A DNA stretch of 64,000 nucleotides from Loktanella atrilutea (GTDB taxonomy: Bacteria > Pseudomonadota > Alphaproteobacteria > Rhodobacterales > Rhodobacteraceae): the NCBI RefSeq assembly GCF_900128995.1, contig NZ_FQUE01000009.1, positions 88,540 through 152,539 on the forward strand. Reading direction: 5' to 3'. The notes beneath the pieces were generated by a model. That model made no database searches. It was not told the origin of the DNA and saw nothing but the letters and a program-made list of their open reading frames with translations. This document shows positions 9,128-17,187 of this stretch, piece after piece (position 1 is the stretch's first letter; every line of letters starts with the position of its first letter). The position numbers and the translations under genes were made by a program.

Positions 9128-10714
9128 TCAACTCTTGCGCGTGCGCAGCAGCAGGATCAGCGGCAGCATGAAGACGACCAGCAGCATCAGGACGTGGAAA
9201 AGCTCCACATAGGCCATCATCGCCGCCTGCCGCTGCGCCTGTTGGTACAGCGTCGCCAGCCCCGCATCGCGGCTGCCGACCTGTCGCGTCAGCGTGTCGA
9301 GCGCATCGACAAAGATAGGGTTCAGATCGTTCAGCCCCTCGGTCATCCGCGCCTGCTGCACCTGTTCGCGCCGCGCCAGCAGCGTCTGGCAGAGGGATAT
9401 CCCGAATGCCCCACCGAGATTGCGAAAGAAGTTCAACAAGGCCGACGCCTTGTCCGACTCGCCCTGCTTCAACCCGACGTAGGCGGCAGAGGTGATCGGG
9501 ATGAAGATGAACGGCAGCCCCAGAGAGATGAAGAACCGCCCCCATGCCGCATCGGCAAAGGTGCTTTGCAGGCTGAACCCGCTGAACCACCAGAACGACA
9601 CCGCCTGCGTGACGAAGGCGGGCAGGAGCAGCAGCCGCAGGTCGACCCGCCCCGACAGCGCCCCGGCCACGGGCATCAGCAGCAGCGAGATCACCCCGCC
9701 ATAGGTCAGCGCCAGCCCCGCGTCATAGGCGGTATAGCCAAAGACCTGCTGCAGCATCTGGGGGATGATCTGGATCGTGCCGAAGACCAGCAGCCCGGTG
9801 ATCATGATCAGCACGGTGCAGATCGCGAAGTTGCGGTTCGCCAGCAGCCCGATGGGCACGATGGGGTCCGGGTGGTTCAGCTCCCACGCGACCATGCCGC
9901 CAAGGCCCACGACGGCCATCGCGGTCATGGTCAGGATCAGGTTGCTGGAAAACCAGCCCTCCGCCTCGCCCCGGTCGAGCATCACCAGCAGGCCCGCCAG
10001 ACCGATGGCGACAAGGATGAAACCGATGTAGTCAACCTTCAGCCCGCCGGCGCGCAGCTTGCGCGTCTCCTCCACCAGCGCCTTGGGTTCGTTGACCACG
10101 GCGCCGACGGTGAACAGGGTGAATATGCCCACCGGCACGTTGATCAGGAATATCCAGTGCCACGAGATGACATTGGTGATCCAGCCGCCGATGGTCGGCC
10201 CGATGATCGGGGCCACCACCACGACGATGCCGAAGACCGCAAAGGCCTGCCCCCGCTTCTCGGGCGGGAAACTGTCGGCCAGCATCGACTGTTCCACCGG
10301 GGCCAGCCCGCCGCCACCGACGCCCTGCAGCACGCGGGCGAGGATCAGCGTCCCCAGCGACGTGGACACGGCGCAAAGCAGCGAGGCCGCCGTGAACAGC
10401 GCGATCGAGATCATGAAGTAGCGCTTGCGCCCGATCGCCTTGGACAGGAACCCGCTGATCGGAATGATGATCGCGTTGGCGACGAGGTAGCTGGTGACGA
10501 TCCACGTCCCTTGACTGGTCGAAACGCCCAAACCGCCCGAGATGTTGGCCAGCGCCACGTTGGCGATCGAGGTATCGAGGATCTCCATGAAGGTCGCGGC
10601 AGAGATCACGATGGTCATCAGCCACGGCCCGCCGACCCCGGCGGCCGAGCGGGGCAGGTCCGGCGTGTCGTCCCGCGCGCGGTCCCCTGCCCCGGCGGTG
10701 GCGGCCCCCGCCAC
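9128..10714 (-). CDS. emrB: DHA2-family (EmrB/QacA-like) drug efflux MFS transporter
   Basis: 528 aa with about 14 membrane helices. After a short Gly/Ala/Arg-rich cytoplasmic head, the first helix includes the DHA2 hallmark FMEILDTSIANVALANISG. Motif C is seen as IIGPTIGGWITNVISWHWIF. It follows the EmrA-like adaptor gene by 2 bp. Together they would form a proton-driven tripartite pump using a TolC-like outer-membrane channel not encoded here. The substrates are probably hydrophobic drugs or toxic metabolites. Confidence 0.92.
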   Translation of the reverse strand: MAGAATAGAGDRARDDTPDLPRSAAGVGGPWLMTIVISAATFMEILDTSIANVALANISGGLGVSTSQGTWIVTSYLVANAIIIPISGFLSKAIGRKRYFMISIALFTAASLLCAVSTSLGTLILARVLQGVGGGGLAPVEQSMLADSFPPEKRGQAFAVFGIVVVVAPIIGPTIGGWITNVISWHWIFLINVPVGIFTLFTVGAVVNEPKALVEETRKLRAGGLKVDYIGFILVAIGLAGLLVMLDRGEAEGWFSSNLILTMTAMAVVGLGGMVAWELNHPDPIVPIGLLANRNFAICTVLIMITGLLVFGTIQIIPQMLQQVFGYTAYDAGLALTYGGVISLLLMPVAGALSGRVDLRLLLLPAFVTQAVSFWWFSGFSLQSTFADAAWGRFFISLGLPFIFIPITSAAYVGLKQGESDKASALLNFFRNLGGAFGISLCQTLLARREQVQQARMTEGLNDLNPIFVDALDTLTRQVGSRDAGLATLYQQAQRQAAMMAYVELFHVLMLLVVFMLPLILLLRTRKS

Positions 10715-10716
10715 GG

Positions 10717-11832
10717 TCAGTCGTCCAGATGGATGCGGGGCAGCACCGACATGCCCGGCCCGATGGGGTAATCCGCAAGGCTCGGCTTGTCGATCGAGAT
10801 CCGGACCGGCACCCGCTGCACGACCTTGACGAAGTTGCCGGTGGCGTTCTGCGGTGGCAGCAGTTGGAACGCCTGCCCTGCCCCGTTCTGGATCGAGACC
10901 ACGGTGCCGCTGAAGTCCACGTCGGGAAAGGCGTCGATGGTGATATCGACCGCCTGCCCCGGATGGATGTCGGCAATCTGCGTTTCCTTGAAGTTCGCGG
11001 TCACGTAAAGGTCGTTCGGTACGATCGCCATCAGTTGCGTGCCCGCCGCGACATAGGACCCGAGGTTCACATTGTTTTGCACGACCTGACCGTCGATCGG
11101 CGCCGTGATCGTCGTATGATCCACGCTGACCTGCGTCGCCGCGACATTGGCTTCAGCCGCCTTGATATTCGCCTTGGCGGATGCAGCCTGCGCCTCGGCC
11201 GCCGCAACCCGGCTTTCGGCAGTCTTGACCTGCGTCGCAGCAGCCGTTGCTGCGGCTTCGGCCTCGTCCGCCGCAGCCTGCGTGTCGTCGTTGGTCTGGC
11301 GTGAAATCGAGGTCTGCCCGGTTTCGTCGACCAGTGCCGCGTAGCGGTCTGCCTTGGTGCGTGCGTTCTGCGCCGTGACCTGGGCGCCCGCCGCATTGCT
11401 TTGCGCCCCCGCTAGGGCCGCCTGCGCTTCGGCGATGCCGGCCTCCGCCTCACCCATCGCGGTGCGCGCCTGCGCCAACTGCGCCTGCCGTAGCGCCAAT
11501 TCAGCCTGCAGGGCTGCATCGTCGATCCGCGCCAGCACATCGCCCGCCTGCACCTGCTGGTTGGACGTGACGGGCACCGCGATCAGTGCGCCCGCCTCCT
11601 GCGCCGAGACCCGCACCACGTCGCCACCGATAAAGGCATCGTCGGTCGTCGCGAATTGCCGGGCGTGCAGGTACCACAGAACGCCGCCAACCACCGCGGC
11701 CACGACGACGATCGCCACGATGATCAGCGTGATCCGCTTGCGGCGCGACGACCCTTTCGCTTCGTCTGATGTATCGCCGCTGTCTGGCGCGGTCTCGGCC
11801 GCATCGGCCGGTCGGTCTTGATGTTCGGACAT
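10717..11832 (-). CDS. emrA: EmrA/HlyD-family membrane fusion protein
   Basis: 371 aa. A cytoplasmic N-terminus of about 33 charged residues precedes a single membrane anchor (ITLIIVAIVVVAAVVGGVLWYL). This is followed by the biotinyl-lipoyl half motif, a long Ala/Gln/Glu-rich coiled-coil hairpin (about residues 95-215), the second lipoyl half (VDHTTITAPIDGQV) and a beta-barrel ending in IHLDD. It bridges the inner-membrane EmrB partner to an outer-membrane factor. It is the first gene of the pair; 110 bp separate it from the antiporter gene upstream. Confidence 0.92.
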   Translation of the reverse strand: MSEHQDRPADAAETAPDSGDTSDEAKGSSRRKRITLIIVAIVVVAAVVGGVLWYLHARQFATTDDAFIGGDVVRVSAQEAGALIAVPVTSNQQVQAGDVLARIDDAALQAELALRQAQLAQARTAMGEAEAGIAEAQAALAGAQSNAAGAQVTAQNARTKADRYAALVDETGQTSISRQTNDDTQAAADEAEAAATAAATQVKTAESRVAAAEAQAASAKANIKAAEANVAATQVSVDHTTITAPIDGQVVQNNVNLGSYVAAGTQLMAIVPNDLYVTANFKETQIADIHPGQAVDITIDAFPDVDFSGTVVSIQNGAGQAFQLLPPQNATGNFVKVVQRVPVRISIDKPSLADYPIGPGMSVLPRIHLDD

Positions 11833-11942
11833 CTGCGAACCTCGCCCTGGTAAACCGTCCGGGCAGGCCGCCTGTCATGCTGGTCGTCCCGAAGCCTGCC
11901 ACAGCTTAGGCTGGCAGTCCCGGTCATCAAGGCTGCGCCACC

Positions 11943-14435
11943 CTAAAACACCGCGTCGGGGTCGAGTCCCCGCTTTTCGGCACTTGCCCGGACAGCCTCT
12001 TGCAGCCCGCTGCTGGCCTGCAGCAGCCGGCGAAACCGCACCTCGTCCAGCACCAGCAGTGTCGAGGGCGCGATCGCCCGCACCTCGGCCCGCCGGGGCC
12101 GCCGCGACAGCAACGCCAACTGGCCGAACATTTCGCCCCGCCCAAGGCGCAGGGGCTGGCCCGCCGCTTCCATCTCGACCGCGCCAGAGGCGATGAAGAA
12201 GACCCGCGTGGCGATGCTGTCGCGCGGCACAATGACCTGACCCGCATCGACGTATTCCGTCTGCAGCGCCCGTCCCAGCCGGGCCAGCGCTGCATCGTCC
12301 AGATCCTTGAAGACTGGAAATTGCCGCACCAGATCCGTGCGCTGCAATGCAATGTCGAGCTTCGGGCGGTCCTCGGCACTGGCCCGCCGCGCGCCCAGTT
12401 CCTGCATCAGCGCGGTATAGACCTCCGACCCGATCAGGCCGTCCTCTCGCATCGCGTTGTATTCCCGCTCTTCCAGCCGCAACGCCGTCCTCCGGATGAA
12501 GCGCCGCTCCAGTTCCTCGGCATAGCCCGGATATTGCAGGCGCAGCCCCTCCAGTGCGGTCTCCGCCGCTTCGATCCTGCGCGACAGCAGCTCGTGCAGC
12601 AGGTCCGCGACCCGCCGTCCGTGAATGCGCCTGATCCGCCCGTCGATGAATCCGCCCAGATCCCGCAGGATCAGTCGCTGCGACAAAAGCAGTTCGAACC
12701 GGTCCGCCGTCATCCGGGCCAGCGGCCCCGACAGCCCCAATCGCCGCTGCAGCGAGACGCCCGCCTGAAACGCCGGGCCATAGGCCACGTTGCGCCGCGC
12801 GGCCCGCTGATACCCGCTGCGCCCGCCAGACCGGGCGCCCTCGATCAGCTGGTCCGCATCCAGCAGCACCCGCTCCGCCATCCGGGCAGAGATCGTGCGT
12901 TCCCGCACCCGCGCGAGAATCGTGTCCCGCTCGTGACCCGCCAACGCGATCAGCCCCAGCGTGATCCGATCCCGGTCGAGGATGTCGGCATTCGCCTCTG
13001 CCGACACGACGGCGGCATCAAGCCGCTCGCCGAACCGCTTCGCCTCTGACCGTACGATGTCGCGGGACAGGTCGTAGTTCTCTGTCGTGCGGGCGACATC
13101 CTCTCTCACCGTCTGCAGTGCGACGGCGACGACCTGCCGCGACAGCGCGTCATCGATAGGCGACAGCCGGTCCAGCCCCAGCCAGCCGATCACCATCCGC
13201 AGGGTCGACCCCTGCACGATCAGGGTGAAAACGGTGAAACCCGTCGCAAGGATGCCGACGATGCGCTTGACCTCGACCGGCACTCGCAGGCTCTCGGTCA
13301 CCGCCAGCGCTAGCGCCAGCGTCACCGCCCCCCGCAATCCCCCCCATAGGATCGCCGCGCGATAGGGGCGTTCCACGACAGGCGACAGCCGCAGCAGGCT
13401 CAGCAACGGCAGCAATCCGAACAGAATCACCGCCCGCGCCGCGACGGCGGCCAGAATGACGACGCCGATCAGGGCGATATCGCTCAGGCGCACCGCCTCC
13501 AGCAGACGCGGGATCAGCAGCGCGGCGAGGATAAAGATCAGCGCCCCGGCCCAATGCGCCAGCAGGTCCCAGACCTCTTGCAGCGAGGTCCAGGCCTGCG
13601 GCGGCAGCCGCCCCGGCCCGGTCAGGTTCAGCGTCAGGCCGGCGGTCACGACCGCGATCACGCCCGAGGCGCCGACGCTTTGTTCGGCGATGATGTAGGC
13701 CAGATAGGGCAGCGCGATGGAGACGGTGATCTGCGCCCGCTCGTGCCGCGCGAACATGCCCATGATCCAGACCGCCAGCCGCGCCGCGACCCAACCCGCC
13801 AGGGCCCCGCCCGCGATCAGCATCGGGAACCGGCCGATCGCGTCGGAAAAGGTCGGATCCGGCACGCCCAGCATGACAAATCCCATGAACAGGCCAAACA
13901 GCGCGATCGCCGCGGCGTCGTTCAGCAGGCTCTCTCCTTCGATGATCCGCGCCAGCCGTCGCGGGGCCGAAATCGAACGGAAGATCGAGACCACCGCCGA
14001 GGGGTCCGTGGTCGACACGATCGCGCCGATCAGCAGGCAGGCCGCCAGCGGCAACGTGCTGGCCCATGACAGGGCGTAACCCACCGTGATCGTCGCCACG
14101 ACGACGGCAACCACAGCCAGCGTCAGGATCGGCACCCAGTCATCCAGCATTCGCCGCAGGTTCATGCCCAATGTGGCCTGAAACAGCAGGGTCGGCAGAA
14201 AGACGTAAAGGAACACGTTTGACCGGATCGGCAGGCCGAGGATCGCCTCGGCCACCGGGTTCAGCGCGTCGGTCAGCGTCGTGCGCAGAAAGAACGTGGC
14301 CCCGGCCGCGATGGTGACGCCCAGCACGGCGAGGATCACGCTGTAGGGCAGCCGCAGTCGGGCCGCTAGCGGCTCTGCGAGGCCGATGACCAGAAAGAGC
14401 GAGGCGATGACGGTCGTGACGAGAATGATGTCCAT
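11943..14435 (-). CDS. CPA1/NhaP-type Na+/H+ antiporter with C-terminal cNMP-binding domain
   Basis: 830 aa. Residues 1-~410 contain about 12 helices of the sodium/hydrogen exchanger family, including EGESLLNDAAAIALFGLF with the conserved ND pair expected in the ion site. Residues ~420-700 form a long, largely helical cytoplasmic region. Residues ~705-820 form a cyclic-nucleotide-binding beta-roll (IVPRDSIATRVFFIASGAV, then LGRGEMFGQLALLSRRPRRA). This architecture parallels eukaryotic SOS1-like exchangers and bacterial NhaP proteins. It would expel Na+ (or K+) in exchange for protons, possibly gated by a cytoplasmic ligand. It is a single gene. Confidence 0.93.
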   Translation of the reverse strand: MDIILVTTVIASLFLVIGLAEPLAARLRLPYSVILAVLGVTIAAGATFFLRTTLTDALNPVAEAILGLPIRSNVFLYVFLPTLLFQATLGMNLRRMLDDWVPILTLAVVAVVVATITVGYALSWASTLPLAACLLIGAIVSTTDPSAVVSIFRSISAPRRLARIIEGESLLNDAAAIALFGLFMGFVMLGVPDPTFSDAIGRFPMLIAGGALAGWVAARLAVWIMGMFARHERAQITVSIALPYLAYIIAEQSVGASGVIAVVTAGLTLNLTGPGRLPPQAWTSLQEVWDLLAHWAGALIFILAALLIPRLLEAVRLSDIALIGVVILAAVAARAVILFGLLPLLSLLRLSPVVERPYRAAILWGGLRGAVTLALALAVTESLRVPVEVKRIVGILATGFTVFTLIVQGSTLRMVIGWLGLDRLSPIDDALSRQVVAVALQTVREDVARTTENYDLSRDIVRSEAKRFGERLDAAVVSAEANADILDRDRITLGLIALAGHERDTILARVRERTISARMAERVLLDADQLIEGARSGGRSGYQRAARRNVAYGPAFQAGVSLQRRLGLSGPLARMTADRFELLLSQRLILRDLGGFIDGRIRRIHGRRVADLLHELLSRRIEAAETALEGLRLQYPGYAEELERRFIRRTALRLEEREYNAMREDGLIGSEVYTALMQELGARRASAEDRPKLDIALQRTDLVRQFPVFKDLDDAALARLGRALQTEYVDAGQVIVPRDSIATRVFFIASGAVEMEAAGQPLRLGRGEMFGQLALLSRRPRRAEVRAIAPSTLLVLDEVRFRRLLQASSGLQEAVRASAEKRGLDPDAVF

Positions 14436-14544
14436 GACCGTCAGATACCGCCCATCGCTCCCCGGTGGAATGCTGCGCTGCGCGAATTATGGTGATCGGA
14501 CGGACAATTGCCAGTGCAGCATGGCACCGGCCAAATCCGTCACG

Positions 14545-15111
14545 TCATCCCTCGGCAAGTTCCGGTGTGGCGCTGTCAGGCGGCGTTACGCCGAAGATGT
14601 TGATGGTCAGCGAGATCAACGTGTAATAGCCCAGCAGGCCGACCAGATCGACCAGACGATCCTGTCCCAGCACGGCCATCGCACGGGCGTAGAGCGTGTC
14701 ATCCAGACCCCGGTTCAGATGCGCGGCGCGAGCAACGTCGTGTACGACGCTCTCCTCTTCTGTTTCGAACGCAGGAACCAGGTTTAGGCGAATCGCCTCG
14801 ACCGTCTCGGGCGGCAGACCGGCGGCAAGGGCATGGTCCTTGTGGGCGAACCATTCGTATTCCGACCCGAACACCCGGCCCGTCACGAGGATCGCGAGTT
14901 CCGACAGGCGCGGTTCCAGTGACGTGCCATAGCGGCAGTAGGCCCCCAGTGCCTGCGCGGTATCCGCCAGCTGCGGCCGGTGCAGCCAGATCGCCAGCGG
15001 GCCGGCGACGACCCCGCGTGGTCCGCTTGCGATCGCGGCCGCAATCTGCTGCTGTCGCGCATTGTAATCGGCGGGCTGCGGCGGTGCCAGACGGGGGGTG
15101 GGCCAAGTCAT
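14545..15111 (-). CDS. Carboxymuconolactone decarboxylase / AhpD-fold protein
   Basis: 188 aa from ATG 15111, preceded by AAAGGACATCCG; longer upstream in-frame starts give Arg-rich non-homologous sequence. The core LSELAILVTGRVFGSEYEWFAHKDHALAAGL is the all-helical CMD signature with the conserved E..W..H pattern. No CxxC is present, so it is not a peroxidase-type AhpD. A second helical repeat follows (LYARAMAVLGQDRLVDLVGLLGYY). The family includes gamma-carboxymuconolactone decarboxylase, but most members with this spacing have no assigned function. It is divergent from the exported-protein genes at 15.4 kb. Confidence 0.85.
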   Translation of the reverse strand: MTWPTPRLAPPQPADYNARQQQIAAAIASGPRGVVAGPLAIWLHRPQLADTAQALGAYCRYGTSLEPRLSELAILVTGRVFGSEYEWFAHKDHALAAGLPPETVEAIRLNLVPAFETEEESVVHDVARAAHLNRGLDDTLYARAMAVLGQDRLVDLVGLLGYYTLISLTINIFGVTPPDSATPELAEG

Positions 15112-15381
15112 CGGATGTCCTTTCACGTTGCTGCGCGGGGTCCGTGCGTGACACCGTGCTTGACCAGTCATGCGACGCTTTGCGCCCCGCCGCCAGACCG
15201 CGGTTCGCGTGGCAGGTCGTCCCAGTCGGGCAAACAAGGTCGTAAACTTGGGTTGATGGTCCTAGGTAGCAGGATGATCGGGTGCAATATGCACCTCTGG
15301 GCAATGGCCCCGGCGACGGCAACGCGCCTTTCTGAGGTCAGGGCCCGGCACGACGCGGGGCCAGCCAGAGAGGAACCCGAC

Positions 15382-15951
15382 ATGTCCATCCGCACCACAC
15401 TCGCCTGCGCCACGATCCTGACGACGATCGCCATTGCAGGTCACGCCCAATCCATCAGTCAGCAGGTCGTCGACCAGCTGACCGAACAGGGATACTCGCG
15501 CATCGAGGTCAAGACCCGCGACAATCAGGTCAAGGTCGAGGCAATTCGCGGTGACCGCCAGCTCGAGGTCACCTATGACGCCACCACCGGTGACATCCTC
15601 AAACAGGAAGTCAATTCCGTCGAAGATCGTGACGGCATGATGAACGGCACGCCGCGCGATGACGAACATGCGAACGAGGCTTCAGACGATCACCGTGGTC
15701 AGGGCCGCGGTCGGGGCCGTGGCGGGGATCATGCCGAAGACGATGACGATGACGGCATGCAGGGCGACGATGACGATCATGGCCGTCACGGTGGAGATCG
15801 CGCATCCGATGACGATGGCGACGATCACGAGCCCGGCAATCATGGCGGCCGTGGCGGTGACAATGCGTCCGGCGGCGATGACAATGGCGGCAAATCCGAC
15901 GGCGGTCGTCACGGCGGCCGCGATGACAACGACGACAGCGATGACGATTGA
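15382..15951 (+). CDS. Exported PepSY-like protein with Asp/Gly/His-rich tail (1)
   Basis: 189 aa. Residues 1-22 form a signal peptide (TLACATILTTIAIAGHAQ). Residues ~23-78 are a small domain with pattern QQVVDQLTEQGYSRIEV and TGDILKQEV, which resembles PepSY-type modules in cell-envelope proteins. The last ~105 residues are low complexity, dominated by Asp, Gly, His and Arg, extremely acidic and probably disordered, and plausibly metal-binding. I chose ATG 15382 because the longer frame back to 14980 lacks a signal sequence. Its neighbour at 16042 repeats the same design. The function is not known. Confidence 0.82.
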   Translation: MSIRTTLACATILTTIAIAGHAQSISQQVVDQLTEQGYSRIEVKTRDNQVKVEAIRGDRQLEVTYDATTGDILKQEVNSVEDRDGMMNGTPRDDEHANEASDDHRGQGRGRGRGGDHAEDDDDDGMQGDDDDHGRHGGDRASDDDGDDHEPGNHGGRGGDNASGGDDNGGKSDGGRHGGRDDNDDSDDD

Positions 15952-15995
15952 TCTCGGTAGTCCGGGAAAATTCGTGATAAACATCATGAACAGCG

Positions 15996-16019
15996 GGCCC
16001 CTGCATCGGTGCAGGGGCC
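15996..16019 (+). terminator. GC hairpin between the two exported-protein genes
   Basis: Perfect 10-bp stem GGCCCCTGCA / TGCAGGGGCC with a TCGG tetraloop, 44 bp after the first gene and 22 bp before the second gene's GTG start. There is no T-run. It could be a terminator or attenuator that sets different expression of the two genes. An in-frame GTG at 16009 lies inside the hairpin, which argues against that codon being the true start. Confidence 0.6.
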
Positions 16020-16041
16020 TCTACACGCAGAAAGTATTGCT

Positions 16042-16602
16042 GTGCTGAAACATCTGATCCTGCCTTGCTTGTGCCTGCTTCCGTCCCTTGCCGCTGCGGA
16101 AACCGTGCAGGAATCGATCCTGTCCCAGTTGCGCGATCAGGGCTTTACCCGGATCGAGGTCAGCCGCACCCTCCTTGGCCGGACGCGGCTGGAGGCGACG
16201 AGCGACCGTCTTGAACGGGAAATGGTCTTCAATCCCCAGACCGGAGAGATCCTGCGCGACTACTGGCAGGAACGGAACGACGACGGCCGTGCAGCACCGC
16301 AAATCATGGATCCGCAGGGTGGCCGCGAAGATCGCTCCGGACGCGGGTCCGACGATTCCGGTGGTCGCGGCGGATCGGGATCGGGCAAGGGCGGTGACGA
16401 CGGGGGCGGATCCGGTAACAGCGGTCGCGGCGGAGGTGACGACGGTGACCGCGGCGGCGGCAGCGACGATGGCGGCGGCAACAGCGGACGGGGCGGCGGT
16501 GACGACGGCGGCGGTGACCGCGGCGGCAGCGATGACGGTGGCAAGGGCGATGGCGGCGGCCATGGCGGACGCGGTGGCGGCGACGACGGGGACGACGACT
16601 GA
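16042..16602 (+). CDS. Exported PepSY-like protein with Gly/Asp-rich tail (2)
   Basis: 186 aa from GTG 16042, which gives a clean signal peptide (LKHLILPCLCLLPSLAAA before ETVQ). The folded part (QESILSQLRDQGFTRIEVSR, then FNPQTGEILRD) is clearly related to the first exported protein. The C-terminal ~95 residues are a Gly-Asp-Arg-Ser tail built from imperfect GRGGGDDG-type units. The TGA stop overlaps the ATG of the LuxR-type gene (TGATG), so the two are coupled. Paralogy plus coupling suggests a shared sensing or envelope role, but nothing shows the ligand. Confidence 0.78.
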   Translation: MLKHLILPCLCLLPSLAAAETVQESILSQLRDQGFTRIEVSRTLLGRTRLEATSDRLEREMVFNPQTGEILRDYWQERNDDGRAAPQIMDPQGGREDRSGRGSDDSGGRGGSGSGKGGDDGGGSGNSGRGGGDDGDRGGGSDDGGGNSGRGGGDDGGGDRGGSDDGGKGDGGGHGGRGGGDDGDDD

Positions 16603-17150
16603 TGCGCGCCCGCCGGCGCCTTGGACGCCGCGGCGCCGGCGTGCTGGCGATCCTCGTCGTTCAGATCATCTGCGCGATGTTCTTCCTCGCCAACATCCTG
16701 TCATCGGTCCTCGGCCTCGTCCCGATCAGTTGGCAGATCAGCGAATACATCGAACTTGGCGCCGCCCTCGGCCTGCTGCTGGGCGTCGTGCTTGGCGTCA
16801 TCGTCCTGCAACGCACCCTGCGCCGCTCGGCCGAGATCGAGGATCAACTTCGCCGCGCCTCGGGCGCCTTCATGCAGATGCTGGAGGATCGTTTCGACAG
16901 CTGGCGCCTCACCCCGGCGGAGCGTGACGTCGCCCTCTTCGCGATCAAGGGCCTGTCCGGCGCCGATATCGCCCGCCTGCGCGGCGTCAGCGAAGGCACG
17001 GTGAAGGCGCAAAGCAACGCCATCTACCGCAAGGCCGGCGTCAGTGGCCGGGGCCAGTTGCTCAGCCTGTTCCTCGACGACCTCATGGTCCTGCCGGAAC
17101 CGGAAAGTGATTGGTCAAAGGACGACCCGCGGGACAAGGCCTCTGCCTGA
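16602..17150 (+). CDS. Membrane-anchored LuxR/GerE-type transcription regulator
   Basis: 182 aa. Two hydrophobic helices (about residues 12-40 and 50-68) place the N-terminus in the membrane with a short external loop. A coiled linker (SAEIEDQLRRASGAFMQM) leads to a C-terminal GerE helix-turn-helix at ~100-160 (LTPAERDVALFAIKGLSGADIARLRGVSEGTVKAQSNAIYRKAGV). There is no receiver or autoinducer domain. Translational overlap with the exported protein gene suggests it responds to envelope conditions and controls this locus. That is inference from layout. Confidence 0.85.
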   Translation: MRARRRLGRRGAGVLAILVVQIICAMFFLANILSSVLGLVPISWQISEYIELGAALGLLLGVVLGVIVLQRTLRRSAEIEDQLRRASGAFMQMLEDRFDSWRLTPAERDVALFAIKGLSGADIARLRGVSEGTVKAQSNAIYRKAGVSGRGQLLSLFLDDLMVLPEPESDWSKDDPRDKASA

Positions 17151-17183
17151 CCCGCCCCGTGACGCTATGCGCCACGGGGCGGG
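17151..17183. terminator. Bidirectional terminator-like hairpin between convergent genes
   Basis: 11-bp perfect stem CCCGCCCCGTG / CACGGGGCGGG with an 11-nt loop, placed exactly between the stops of the convergent LuxR-type gene (17150) and molybdenum subunit gene (17188). The position suggests termination from both sides, although there is no clear poly-T. Confidence 0.65.
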
Positions 17184-17187
17184 CCGG

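Noticed and set aside
15640..16600. Short repeated GGCGGTGACGACGG-type units as a tandem-repeat or CRISPR-like array
   Set aside because: The units are irregular and lie in frame within the low-complexity tails of the two exported proteins; no spacer structure.
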